Assembly (NCBI GenBank): GCA_964395315.1
Contig: CAYNBI010000002.1
Location: 1 to 64,000, forward strand
DNA from: CAVORB01 sp964395315
GTDB taxonomy: Bacteria; Pseudomonadota; Gammaproteobacteria; Chromatiales; Chromatiaceae
Reading direction: 5' to 3'
DNA length: 64,000 bases
A program made the translations under genes and the position numbers. Within the stretch, counting starts at the first letter, position 1; every line of letters begins with the position of its first letter. Of this stretch, positions 45,311 to 55,300 are shown piece by piece. The notes below the pieces were generated by a model. The model saw only the letters and a list, made by a program, of their open reading frames with translations, did not search any database and had not been told where the DNA came from.

Positions 45311-46393
45311 TCAGCCGTACTTGCGCTCGAACTCGCCCATGAAATCCACCAGGGCCTGCACCCCCGCCTCCGGCATGGCATTGTAGATGCTCGCGCGCAT
45401 GCCGCCGACCGAGCGGTGGCCCTTGAGTGTCACCAGACCGGCCTCCTTGGCCTCGGAAAGAAACATGGCGTCGAGTTCCGGATTGGCCAGCGTGAAGGGC
45501 ACGTTCATCCACGAGCGACATGCGGGCGCCACCGGATTGGCGTAGAAGTCCGAGCCATCGATGGCGGCATAGAGGGTCTCCGCCTTGCGCTCGTTGATCA
45601 CCGCCATGCTGTCCAAGCCGCCGAGGTTCTTGAGCCACTTGAACACCAGGCCCGCCAGATACCAGGCGTAGGTGGGCGGCGTGTTGTACATGGAACCGTT
45701 CTCGGCATGGATCTGGTAGTCGAACATGGTGGGCGTGCCCGCGAGGGGCTGCCCGATCAGGTCCTCGCGGACGATCAGGATGGTCAGCCCGGCCGGTCCG
45801 ACGTTCTTCTGGGCGCCCGCGTAAATTACACCGAAGCGGGAAACATCGATGGGGCGCGACAGGATGGTGGAGGACATGTCCGCCACCAGGGGCTTTCCGG
45901 CGGTATCCGGGACGTACGGGAACTCGACTCCCTCGATCGTCTCGTTCGGGGTGTAGTGAACGTAGGCCGCCTGGACGCTCAGCTCCAGCTCATCCTGGGA
46001 CGGAACCGACGTGAACCGGCTCTCCTGCGTGGACGCCGCGACATTGACCGTGCAGTAGCGCCTGGCCTCGGCGATGGCCTTCTTGGACCAGGAGCCGGTG
46101 TTGATGTAGTCCGCGGAATCGCCTCCCCGCAGCAGGTTCATCGGCACCATCGAGAACTGGCTGGAGGCCCCGCCCTGGAGGAACAGCACCTTGTAACCCT
46201 CGGGGACCGCCAGAAGCTCGCGCAGGTCCGCCTCGGCCTGCTCCGCGATCGACATGAACTCCTTGCCGCGGTGGCTCATCTCGGCGACACACATGCCGCT
46301 CCCGTGCCAGTCAAGCATCTCTTCCTGCGCCTGGCGCAGCACCGCCTCGGGCAGCATGGCCGGGCCGGCACTGAAATTAAAAGCTCGAGTCAT
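45311..46393 (-). CDS. serC: Phosphoserine aminotransferase
   Basis: 360 aa PLP enzyme that makes phosphoserine (and a pyridoxine precursor). FNFSAGPAMLPEAVLRQAQEE at the N terminus, FLQGGASSQFSMVPMNLL, the PLP lysine in YAGAQKNVGPAGLTI and the C-terminal GMRASIYNAMP are diagnostic. It lies 39 bp after gyrA with no terminator between, so the gyrA promoter probably drives it. Confidence 0.97.
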   Translation of the reverse strand: MTRAFNFSAGPAMLPEAVLRQAQEEMLDWHGSGMCVAEMSHRGKEFMSIAEQAEADLRELLAVPEGYKVLFLQGGASSQFSMVPMNLLRGGDSADYINTGSWSKKAIAEARRYCTVNVAASTQESRFTSVPSQDELELSVQAAYVHYTPNETIEGVEFPYVPDTAGKPLVADMSSTILSRPIDVSRFGVIYAGAQKNVGPAGLTILIVREDLIGQPLAGTPTMFDYQIHAENGSMYNTPPTYAWYLAGLVFKWLKNLGGLDSMAVINERKAETLYAAIDGSDFYANPVAPACRSWMNVPFTLANPELDAMFLSEAKEAGLVTLKGHRSVGGMRASIYNAMPEAGVQALVDFMGEFERKYG

Positions 46394-46432
46394 AATTAAC
46401 TCTCCGCCATATCCGATTGACTTAAAATAACT

Positions 46433-49015
46433 TTAATCTTCGTCTTCCGAGCCCTGGTCCGGGTCTTCATCCCCGCCGTTCCCCTCCTCGTCCAAGGCCA
46501 CGATACGCTCGACACCCGCAAGGTGCTCACCCTCGGCAATGCTGATCAGCTTGACCCCCTGGGTGTCGCGGCCAAGCACCGGAATCCCCGTAACGGCCGT
46601 GCGCACCAGGGTTCCGCCGACGGTAATGAGCATGATCTCGTCCTCGGGACGTACCAGGATCGCACCCACCTGCTCGCCGTTGCGCCGGGAGGCACGGATG
46701 GCGATGAGGCCCTTGGTGCCCCGCCCCTTGGTCGGAAACTCCTCGATCGCGGTGCGCTTGCCGTACCCGTTCTCGGTGACGCTCAACACGGTGCCGGGCT
46801 CTGCCACCAGCATCGAGATAACCCGCTGACCAGGGTCCAGCGCGATGCCGCGCACGCCATGGGCCGTGCGCCCCATGGAACGGACACGGTCCTCCTTGAA
46901 GCGTACCGCCTTGCCGGCCGAGCTGAAGAGCATGATGTCCTGTTTGCCGTCCGTGACGGCCACGCCGATCAGGTATTCGTCCTCGTGGAGATCGATTGCG
47001 ATGATGCCCCGCGACAGGGGCCGCGAGAAATCCCCGAGCGGCGTCTTCTTGACCGTGCCGGCGCTGGTTGCCATGAACACGTAGCAGCCTTCCTCGTACT
47101 GGCGCACCGGCAGCACCGCGCTGATACGCTCGCCCTGCTCCAGAGGAAGCAGGTTCACCATGGGCCGGCCGCGCGAGGCCCTGCTGGCCTGGGGCATCTC
47201 GTAGACCTTGAGCCAGTAGACCTTGCCGCGGCTCGAGAAGCACAGCACAGTGTCGTGGGAGTTGGCCACGAACAGCTTGTCGATGAAATCCTCGTCCTTG
47301 GTCGCGGTGGCCGATTTGCCCTTGCCGCCCCGGCGCTGGGCCTGGTACTCGCTGACTGGCTGCGCCTTGGCATAGCCGGCGTGCGAGAGGGTCACCACCA
47401 CGTCCTCGGGTGCGATCAGGTCCTCCAGGGTCAGGTCGTGATGGTCGATCAGGATCTCGGTCCGGCGTTCGTCGCCGTACTGATCCCGGATCTCGGTCAA
47501 CTCGTCGCGGATGACGCCCATCAGGCGATCCGGGCTGGAGAGGATGTCGAGCAGCCCTGCGATCTTCCCGAGGATCTCCTCGAACTCACCGATGATCTTT
47601 TCCTGCTCCAGACCGGTCAGCCGATGCAGGCGCAGGTCCAGGATGGCCTGGGCCTGAATCTCGCTCAGGCGGTAGCCGTCCTCGCCGAGACCCAGACCCT
47701 TGGCGAGATCGTCCGGCTTGGTCTCCTCGGCGCCCGCTCGCGCCAGCATGGCCGAGACGGCGCCCGGGCGCCACACCCGTTCCACCAGACCCGCCTTCGC
47801 CTCCGCCGGGCTCGCGGACGCCCTGATGAGCTCGATGACCTCGTCGATGTTGGCGAGGGCGACCGCCAGACCCTCCAGGATGTGGGCGCGGTCGCGCGCC
47901 TTGCGCAGCTCGAACAGGGTGCGCCGGGTCACCACGTCCCGGCGGTGGCGCAGGAAGAACTCCAGCAGCTGCTTGAGGTTCAGCAGCCGCGGCTGGCCGT
48001 CTACCAGGGCAACCATGTTGATGCCGAACACGGTCTGCATCTGAGTATGCTGGTAGAGGTTGTTGAGCACCACGTCCGGGTAGTGGTCACGCTTGATCTC
48101 GATCACCACCCGCATGCCGTCCTTGTCCGACTCGTCGCGCAGCTCCGCGATGCCCTCGATCTTCTTCTCCTTGACCAGCTCCGCCATGCGCTCGAGCATG
48201 CGCGCCTTGTTCACCTGGTAGGGCAGCTCGTCGACGACGATCGCCTCGCGCCCGCTGTGCTTGATCGTCTCGACGTGGGTGCGGGCGCGCAGGTAAACCC
48301 GCCCGCGCCCGGTGCGGTAACCCTCGCGAATACCGCGCACGCCGTTGATCAGGGCGGCGGTGGGAAAATCCGGGCCAGGCACGAGCGCCATGAGCTCGTC
48401 GACGGTGACCATCGGATTCTCGATCACGGCCAGACAGGCGTCTATCACCTCGCGCAGATTGTGCGGCGGAATGTTGGTCGCCATGCCCACGGCGATGCCC
48501 GCCGAGCCATTGACCAGCAGGTTGGGGAAACGCGCGGGCAGGACGGCGGGCTCGTGCTCGGAGTTGTCGTAGTTGGGGACGAAATCGACCGTCTCCTTGT
48601 CCATGTCGTCGAGCAGGGTGTGCGCGATGCGGGCCATGCGCACTTCCGTGTAGCGCATGGCCGCGGGGGCGTCCCCGTCGACCGAGCCGAAGTTGCCCTG
48701 CCCATCCACCAGCATGTAGCGCATGGAGAAGGGCTGGGCCAGGCGCACGATGGTGTCGTAGACCGCCGTATCGCCGTGGGGGTGGTACTTACCGATGACG
48801 TCGCCCACCACGCGGGCGGATTTCTTGTAGGGTTTGTTCCAGTCGTTGCCAAGCTCGCTCATCGCGAACAGGACACGGCGATGCACGGGCTTGAGACCAT
48901 CGCGAACGTCCGGCAGCGCCCGCCCCACGATCACGCTCATCGCGTAATCGAGGTAGGAGCGGCGCATCTCGTCTTCCAGATTGACGGGTAGGACTTCTTT
49001 CGCGAACTCCGGCAT
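46433..49015 (-). CDS. gyrA: DNA gyrase subunit A
   Basis: 860 aa. The active-site Tyr is at position 122 (MRYTEVRMARI), the same as in E. coli. The quinolone region reads HPHGDTAVYDTIVRLAQPF with Thr83 and Asp87, as in wild-type Pseudomonas aeruginosa (E. coli has Ser83). The GyrA box QRRGGKG follows and the C-terminal beta-pinwheel is complete, ending in an acidic tail. It supercoils DNA with GyrB. It begins the gyrA-serC-serA-pheA-hisC-tyrA run. Confidence 0.98.
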   Translation of the reverse strand: MPEFAKEVLPVNLEDEMRRSYLDYAMSVIVGRALPDVRDGLKPVHRRVLFAMSELGNDWNKPYKKSARVVGDVIGKYHPHGDTAVYDTIVRLAQPFSMRYMLVDGQGNFGSVDGDAPAAMRYTEVRMARIAHTLLDDMDKETVDFVPNYDNSEHEPAVLPARFPNLLVNGSAGIAVGMATNIPPHNLREVIDACLAVIENPMVTVDELMALVPGPDFPTAALINGVRGIREGYRTGRGRVYLRARTHVETIKHSGREAIVVDELPYQVNKARMLERMAELVKEKKIEGIAELRDESDKDGMRVVIEIKRDHYPDVVLNNLYQHTQMQTVFGINMVALVDGQPRLLNLKQLLEFFLRHRRDVVTRRTLFELRKARDRAHILEGLAVALANIDEVIELIRASASPAEAKAGLVERVWRPGAVSAMLARAGAEETKPDDLAKGLGLGEDGYRLSEIQAQAILDLRLHRLTGLEQEKIIGEFEEILGKIAGLLDILSSPDRLMGVIRDELTEIRDQYGDERRTEILIDHHDLTLEDLIAPEDVVVTLSHAGYAKAQPVSEYQAQRRGGKGKSATATKDEDFIDKLFVANSHDTVLCFSSRGKVYWLKVYEMPQASRASRGRPMVNLLPLEQGERISAVLPVRQYEEGCYVFMATSAGTVKKTPLGDFSRPLSRGIIAIDLHEDEYLIGVAVTDGKQDIMLFSSAGKAVRFKEDRVRSMGRTAHGVRGIALDPGQRVISMLVAEPGTVLSVTENGYGKRTAIEEFPTKGRGTKGLIAIRASRRNGEQVGAILVRPEDEIMLITVGGTLVRTAVTGIPVLGRDTQGVKLISIAEGEHLAGVERIVALDEEGNGGDEDPDQGSEDED

Positions 49016-49083
49016 GGGCGTGACGAACCGAGGTGTGGGGCCGTCTCAGAGGCGGCCTGATTGGACTTGCGGTAAAAGCGGAA

Positions 49084-49092
49084 ATTGTATCA
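49084..49092 (-). promoter_or_regulatory. Extended -10 promoter of gyrA
   Basis: On the minus strand TGATACAAT fits an extended -10 element (TGn followed by TACAAT, five of six matches to TATAAT), about 69 bases before the gyrA ATG. No good -35 box is present at the usual distance, which is tolerated by extended -10 promoters. Confidence 0.5.
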
Positions 49093-49166
49093 CGCGGCTG
49101 GCTTGCGGGCACGATCGGTCTGGCTTTGCCGCGACCGCAGACCTCGGCCAAACGGCCTCGCGGCCC

Positions 49167-50234
49167 CTATCGTCCCGGGTCGGCCATCAAGGCCCGCAGC
49201 TTCTCCGCATCTGGTGCCTCGACTACGCCCCGCTCGGTGACGATCGCGTCCACCAGTGCGGCGGGCGTGACGTCGAACACTGGGTTGCGGGCCTCCGCCC
49301 CCTGAGCCCCGAGACGCCTGCCGCCGCAGCAAAGCACCTCCTCCGGATCGCGTTCCTCGATCGGTATCTCCCGGCCGCTAGGCACCCCCAGGTCCAACGT
49401 TGATGTGGGCGCCGCGACCATGAACCTGATTCCGTGATGGCGGGCCAGGACCGCGAGCCCGTAGGTGCCGATCTTGTTGGCCACATCGCCGTTGGCGGCG
49501 ATGCGATCGGAGCCGACGATGACCCAGCCGATCCGGCCCTCCGCCATCAGGCTCGCGGCCGCCCCGTCCGCCTGGACCGTCACCGGGATGCCCGAGTGCT
49601 GCAGCTCCCAAGCGGTGAGACGCGAGCCCTGCATCCAGGGACGGGTCTCGTCCGCGTAGACGCGCGTGATCTTCCCGGCCGCGAAGGCGCTGCGTATCAC
49701 CCCGAGCGCGGTGCCGTACCCGCCAGTGGCCAGCGCGCCGGCATTGCAATGGGTGATGACCTCGGTCGGACCCGAGATCAGTGCCGCGCCGAGCTCGCCC
49801 ATGCGCCGGTTTCCCGCGCGGTCCTCTGCATGGATGTCGCGGGCCGCGGCCAGTAATGCCGGCACCGGATCGCCGTCCCCGATCCGCTCCATCACCGCCC
49901 CCATGCGATCGAGGGCCCAGAAAAGGTTGACCGCCGTGGGCCGCGAGGCGGCCAGCGCCGCCAGATCCGGGGCGACCGCCGTACGCCATCCGCCCCCGCT
50001 CTCGACGTAACGGTCGCGCGCCGCCAGCACCACGCCATACGCTGCGGCGATGCCGATCGCCGGTGCTCCCCGCACCACCATGTCGGTGATCGCCCTCGCG
50101 GTGGCCGCGGCGTTTGCCAGGGCCAGGTACTCGGCGCGTCCGGGCAGGTGGCGCTGATCGAGAAGATACAGGCGCCCCTCGTGCCAGACCACGGCATTGT
50201 CAGGGCTCGGCTCCGGAAGTGTGCGGGTTTCCAT
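49167..50234 (-). CDS. mtnA: S-methyl-5-thioribose-1-phosphate isomerase
   Basis: 355 aa. It isomerises methylthioribose 1-phosphate in methionine salvage. Motifs are MVVRGAPAIGIAAAYG, the catalytic Cys in VITHCNAGALATGGYGTALG and the Asp in IVGSDRIAANGDVANKIGTY. Together with the divergent deaminase gene it belongs to the methylthioadenosine branch. It is upstream of gyrA on the same strand with 151 bp between, the arrangement known in Pseudomonas. Start ATG gives METRTLPEPS. Confidence 0.95.
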   Translation of the reverse strand: METRTLPEPSPDNAVVWHEGRLYLLDQRHLPGRAEYLALANAAATARAITDMVVRGAPAIGIAAAYGVVLAARDRYVESGGGWRTAVAPDLAALAASRPTAVNLFWALDRMGAVMERIGDGDPVPALLAAARDIHAEDRAGNRRMGELGAALISGPTEVITHCNAGALATGGYGTALGVIRSAFAAGKITRVYADETRPWMQGSRLTAWELQHSGIPVTVQADGAAASLMAEGRIGWVIVGSDRIAANGDVANKIGTYGLAVLARHHGIRFMVAAPTSTLDLGVPSGREIPIEERDPEEVLCCGGRRLGAQGAEARNPVFDVTPAALVDAIVTERGVVEAPDAEKLRALMADPGR

Positions 50235-50311
50235 GCGTGGCTCCGTGTGGCAAATTCGCCTCTATTGTGAGCGGGTCGTTCGCGGACTCAAGACAAAATC
50301 TGCGGGTGGAC

Positions 50312-51628
50312 ATGCAAGCGGAACTCATCATTCATGCCCAATGGATACTGCCGGTGGACGCGCAGGACCGCGTTCTCGAGGACCATTGCCTCGCCGTCTC
50401 GAGCGGACGCATCCAGGCCGTTTTGCCCAGCGCCGAGGCGGGCAGCCAGATCGACGCCGAGCGCGAGCTCGCCCTGCCCGGACACGTGCTCATCCCCGGG
50501 TTCGTCAACGCCCACACCCACGCGCCCATGACCCTGCTGCGGGGGCTGGCCGACGATCTGCCGCTGATGACCTGGCTCAACCAGCATATCTGGCCGGCGG
50601 AGCAACGCTGGGTGGACCCGGAGTTCGTGCTCGCCGGAACCCGCCTGGCCGTCCTGGAAATGCTGAAGAGCGGAACCGTCTGCTTCAACGACATGTACTT
50701 CCATCCCGAGGTCACCGCGCGAGCCGCCGCCGAGGCGGGCATGCGCGCCGTGGCAGGCATGATCCTGGTGGACTTTCCGACGGGCTATGCCGATTCCCCC
50801 GAGGAATACCTACGCAAGGGGTTGGCGCTGCACGACCGCTACCGCGACCACGCCCTGATCCGCACCGCCTTCGCCCCCCACTCGCCCTACGCGGTCTCGG
50901 ACGCCCCGCTGCAGCGGCTGCGCACCCTGGCGGATGAGCTGGAGGTCCCAGTCCACATTCACCTGCACGAGACCCGCGACGAGATCGTCCAGTCGCTGCG
51001 CGACCACGGCGAGCGCCCGCTCGCGCGCCTCGAGCGGCTGGGGCTGCTGGGACCTAACCTGATCGCAGTGCACATGACCCAGCACGAGCCGGGCGAGATC
51101 GAGAAGCTGGGGCGGGCGGGCGCCTCGGTGGCGCATTGCCCGGAGTCGAACCTCAAGCTGGCGAGCGGCTTCTGCCCGGTATCGGCCCTGCTCGATGCCG
51201 GGGTGAACGTCGCGCTGGGCACCGACGGGGCGGCCAGCAACAACGATCTCGATCTCCTGGGCGAAATGCAGACGGCGGCACTGCTGGCAAAAGGGGTCGC
51301 CGGCTCCGCCTCCGCCCTCCCCGCCAGCCAGGCGCTGCGCATGGCCACCATCAATGGCGCCAGGGCCCTGGGGCTGGACGGCGAGACCGGCTCGCTGGAG
51401 CCTGGGAAATCCGCGGACATGGTCGCCATCGATCTGCGGGACCCGGACACCCAGCCCGTGTACAACCCGGTCTCCCAGCTCGTCTACGCTGCCGGACGCG
51501 ACCAGGTTCGCCACGTCTGGGTTGCGGGACGCCAGCTGATCCGCGACGGCCAGCCGTTGACACTCGACCCCGCGTCCATCCTCGATGAGGCGCGCTCATG
51601 GGGCTCGCGCATCGCCCAGTCCGATTGA
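50312..51628 (+). CDS. mtaD: 5-methylthioadenosine/S-adenosylhomocysteine deaminase
   Basis: 438 aa TRZ/ATZ-family amidohydrolase. Metal ligands are visible in PGFVNAHTHAPMTLLRGLA, VHIHLHETRDE, AVHMTQHEP and ALGTDGAASNNDLDLLGEM. In this position, beside mtnA, deamination of methylthioadenosine or S-adenosylhomocysteine is the likely activity. The start is the ATG at MQAELIIHAQW; a GTG two codons earlier is possible, while longer extensions run through the mtnA 5' region. Divergent from mtnA across 77 bp. Confidence 0.92.
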   Translation: MQAELIIHAQWILPVDAQDRVLEDHCLAVSSGRIQAVLPSAEAGSQIDAERELALPGHVLIPGFVNAHTHAPMTLLRGLADDLPLMTWLNQHIWPAEQRWVDPEFVLAGTRLAVLEMLKSGTVCFNDMYFHPEVTARAAAEAGMRAVAGMILVDFPTGYADSPEEYLRKGLALHDRYRDHALIRTAFAPHSPYAVSDAPLQRLRTLADELEVPVHIHLHETRDEIVQSLRDHGERPLARLERLGLLGPNLIAVHMTQHEPGEIEKLGRAGASVAHCPESNLKLASGFCPVSALLDAGVNVALGTDGAASNNDLDLLGEMQTAALLAKGVAGSASALPASQALRMATINGARALGLDGETGSLEPGKSADMVAIDLRDPDTQPVYNPVSQLVYAAGRDQVRHVWVAGRQLIRDGQPLTLDPASILDEARSWGSRIAQSD

Positions 51629-51731
51629 CCCCGAGGTTTCGGCCGCAAGCGATGGGGACGCAACCCAACGGAGTGCCGGGCGCCGAAACCCGACTCCGAA
51701 CCCGCGGACCGGCCGGCGTCCGCGCGGGATG

Positions 51732-52208
51732 TCAGTTCTCGTAAAGCTCCATAAACCGCTGCTCCGAGAAGCCGTTCATCCGTTTCCCCCCCACCAGGAT
51801 CACCGGGACCCCTCTCGCGTTCATGCGCTCGAGTTCGCGCCGGGCCATGGTGCTGCGTTCAATATCGAGCTCCCGGAAATGGATGCCTCTCGACTTGAAG
51901 AACAGCCGCGCGCGCTTACACACCCCGCACCAGGGCGCGCTGTACATCACCACTTTCTTTGCCTTCACGCCGTTGTCCTCATCGGACGCGGTCTCGCGCG
52001 TGTCGACGACGCTGACGCCTTCGTAGGTGTTGATCTCCCGCAAGAGAACGCTCTCAGCACCCCCAGCGGCGGGTGGCCTGTCCGAGAAATGAACCCGGCC
52101 GTTCTCATCCGTCCACTTGTAGATACCCGCCTGGACTCCCAACGTACCCGTCATTAGCCCGGCGAGAAGCGCCAAGAGCAAACGGCGGCTCTTTCTCGAC
52201 TTAACCAT
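51732..52208 (-). CDS. Exported DUF4124-glutaredoxin fusion protein
   Basis: 158 aa. A signal peptide (residues 1-27, cleaved near VQA-GI) precedes a short DUF4124 domain (IYKWTDENGRVHFSDRPP, 29-46), a linker and a glutaredoxin domain (84-158) with CGVC at Cys94-Cys97, VPVILVGGKRMNGF and the usual C-terminal helix. The predicted site is periplasmic, which is unusual for a glutaredoxin since glutathione is scarce there; it may act as a disulfide reductase or isomerase fed by an unknown donor. The ATG at MVKSRK gives the signal peptide. It lies downstream of the RND genes. Confidence 0.88.
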   Translation of the reverse strand: MVKSRKSRRLLLALLAGLMTGTLGVQAGIYKWTDENGRVHFSDRPPAAGGAESVLLREINTYEGVSVVDTRETASDEDNGVKAKKVVMYSAPWCGVCKRARLFFKSRGIHFRELDIERSTMARRELERMNARGVPVILVGGKRMNGFSEQRFMELYEN

Positions 52209-52348
52209 ATCGCCCGCGCCCCCCTCTGGGGCGCTAAACGCTGATGTCAGCGCCCGACGCTTCGACGATACCCCACGGATACCGGGCGGGAACGCCAAGC
52301 GCGTCACAGCGCGAACGGCATGGCGGCACCCGTGCGCTGCACCCGGCC

Positions 52349-55300
52349 CTACTCCGCCTGGAGGGGCGTGGTCTGTCGCTTTGGCGTCCCCTTCACTTTC
52401 TCGCGTATGCTCTGCACGACGAAATACATCACCGGAATCAGGAGGGTACCGACCACCGTTGCCGCCAGCATGCCGCCGAACACGGCCGTGCCGAGGGACA
52501 CGCGTGAACCCGCACCCGCCCCAGTTGCCACCACAAGCGGTAAGATACCGAGCACGAACGAGAGCGCCGTCATCATCACCGCGCGAAAGCGCAGACGCGC
52601 CGCTTTGACCGCGGCGTCGTAGATGGAGAGCCCCTCGGTCTCGCGCTGCTCCTTGGCGAACTCGACGATCAGGATGGCGTTCTTGGCGGCGAGCCCGATC
52701 AACATCACGAGGCCAATCTGCGTGTAGAGGTTGACGTCCAGACCCGTCACACCAACCGTCGCCAGCGCACCGAACACCGCGACCGGCACGGACAGCAGCA
52801 CCGCCAGCGGTATCGACCAGCTCTCGTACTGGGCGACCAGGAACAGGAAGACAAACAGGATCGCCAGCCCGAAGATGACGGGCGCCTGCCCCGCCGCCTT
52901 GATCTCCTGATAGGACATGCTGGTCCACTCGTAACCGAAGCCCGACGGAAGGGTGTCCTCGGCGGTCTGCTCCATGGCGGCGATGGCCTGACCCGAGCTG
53001 TATCCAGGCGCGGGCCCGCCCGAGATGTCCGCGGAGCGGAAGAGGTTGTAGCGTGGAACGATCTGGGGACCAGTTCGGGACTCCACCTCGGCCAGGGTCG
53101 CGATCGGCACCATCTCGCCGCTCTTGCTGCGCACGAACAGGCGCACGATGTCGCTGGGATCGTTGCGGAAATCGCCCTCGGCCTGGGCCATGACCCGCCA
53201 GGTGCGGCCGAACTTGTTGAAGTCGTTGATGTAGGTCGATCCGAGCTGTGATTGCAACGTCGCAAACACCTCCGACATCGGAACCTGGAGCGTCTGCACC
53301 TTATCGCGGTTCACGTCGAGGTACAGCATCGGTACATCGGCGCGAAAGGTGCTGTAGGCGCTGCCGATGGCGTCCTGCTCGTTGGCAGAGACGATGAAAC
53401 CGCGCATCACCGACGCGAATTCCTGGATGTCGCCACCGGTGAAGTCCTGGAGCACAAACGAGAAGCCGCCGGACGTCCCGAGGCCGGGGATGGCGGGCGG
53501 CACGAAGGGGATGATGTTTGCCTCGGTGGTCGCGGCGGCGATCCGCTCGACCTGACCGACAATGGATCTCAGCCGCAGCTCAGGCGCTTCACGTTCGTCC
53601 CACGGGGACAATACGGCGATTACGAGCGCGCTATTGGAGCCGAAAGCGGCGTTGAGCAGAGAGTAGCCCGAGACCGAGATGACGTGATCCAGACCCGGGA
53701 TCTCCAGCATCTGCTGTTCGATACTGGCGAGCACGGACTCGGTCCGCGTCAGCGAGGCGGCGTCGGGCAGCTGGACCTCGGCGAAGAACGCCTTTTGATC
53801 TTCCTCTGGCAGAAAGCCGGTGGGCAGGTTGCCGAACATCCACACTGTGGCAGCGACCAGCCCGGCGTATGTTCCCATGATCAGCACCGCACGCCGCACC
53901 ATCGTCTTGACCGCCGCCGTGTAGCCGTTGGTCAGCTTGTTGAAGAACCCGTTGAACCAATCGAGCCACTTCAGGGGTTCCTGGCCGGGCTTGAGCAGGA
54001 CCGAGCACAGCGCCGGGCTCAGCGTCAGGGCGTTGATGGAGGAGATCGAAACGGACACCGAGATGGTCACCGCGAACTGCTTGTAGAGCTCGCCGGTGAT
54101 GCCTGGCATGAAGCCCACCGGCACGAACACGGCCAACAGCACCAGGGTCGTGGCGACGATGGCCCCGCCTACCTGATCCATGGCCTTGGCCGTGGCGGCC
54201 TTGGGGTCCAGCCCCTCCTCCTGCATCAGCCGCTGCACGTTCTCGACGACGATGATCGCGTCATCGACGACGATTCCGATCGCGAGGATGAGCGCGAACA
54301 GGACGATGGTGTTGAGGGTGAAGCCAAAGGCAGCCAGCAGCGCGAAGGTCCCAATCAGCGAGACCGGGATCGCGATGCCGGGGATCAGGGTGGAGCGCCA
54401 GTCGCCGAGGAAGATAAACACCACCAGGACCACCAGGAGGACGGCGATGAAGAGGGTCTCCACCACCTCGTCAATCGAAGCCGAGATGAAATCGGTGGTA
54501 TCGAACAGGATGACGTGCTCCATGTCCTCGGGAAAGCGCTGCGACAGCTCGTCGAGCTGCGCCTTGACGGCGTCAGCGACGGCCAGCGCGTTGGCATCCG
54601 GCGTCTGGTACACGGCGAGCACGACCGAGGGCTTGCCGTCCAGACGACCGGAGGCGGAGTACGCCTGGGCACCCAACTCGACGCGGGCGACGTCGCGGAC
54701 ACGGATTGCCGAGCCGTCTGGCTCGATGCGGATGATGATGTCGGCGAACTCGTCGACCTCGCTGAGCCGACCCTTGGTGGTGACCGTGTACTGGAACTGC
54801 TGCTCGGTGGGGGCTGGAGGCGCGCCGATCTGTCCGGCGGGCACCTGCACGTTCTGCTCCGCGACCGCGTTCTGGATATCCGAGACACTGACCCCGAGCG
54901 CGGTCATGCGGTCCGGTTTCAGCCAGAAGCGCATGCCGTAGTCCATGACGCCGAGGATCTCGGCCTTGCCCACCCCCTTCACGCGCCCGAGCGGATCCTT
55001 GACGTTGATGGTGGCGTAGTTATTCAGGTACAGCGCGTCGTAGGTCTCGTCCGGCGAGACGATGTTGATCACCAGCAGCATGTTAGTGGACTGCTTCTCG
55101 GTCTTGACTCCCTGTCGCCGCACCTCCTCGGGGAGCTTGGGCGTGGCCTGGGACACCCGGTTCTGCACCTTGACCTGGGCCATGTCCGCGTCCGTGCCCA
55201 CCTCGAAGGTGACGGTGAGGTTGTAACGGCCGTCGTTGTCCGACTTGGAGGACATGTAGATCATGCCCTCGACGCCGTTCACCTGCTGCTCGATCGGCGC

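Noticed and set aside
46523..48991. Very long open frame on the plus strand opposite gyrA
   Set aside because: It mirrors gyrA codons in GC-rich DNA; the protein has no family features and is His/Asp/Val-biased, as expected for an antisense shadow.
52228..52253. GGGCGCT/AGCGCCC stem upstream of the DUF4124-glutaredoxin gene as terminator of the RND operon
   Set aside because: Long loop, no T run, and the stem is more easily explained by GC-rich composition.
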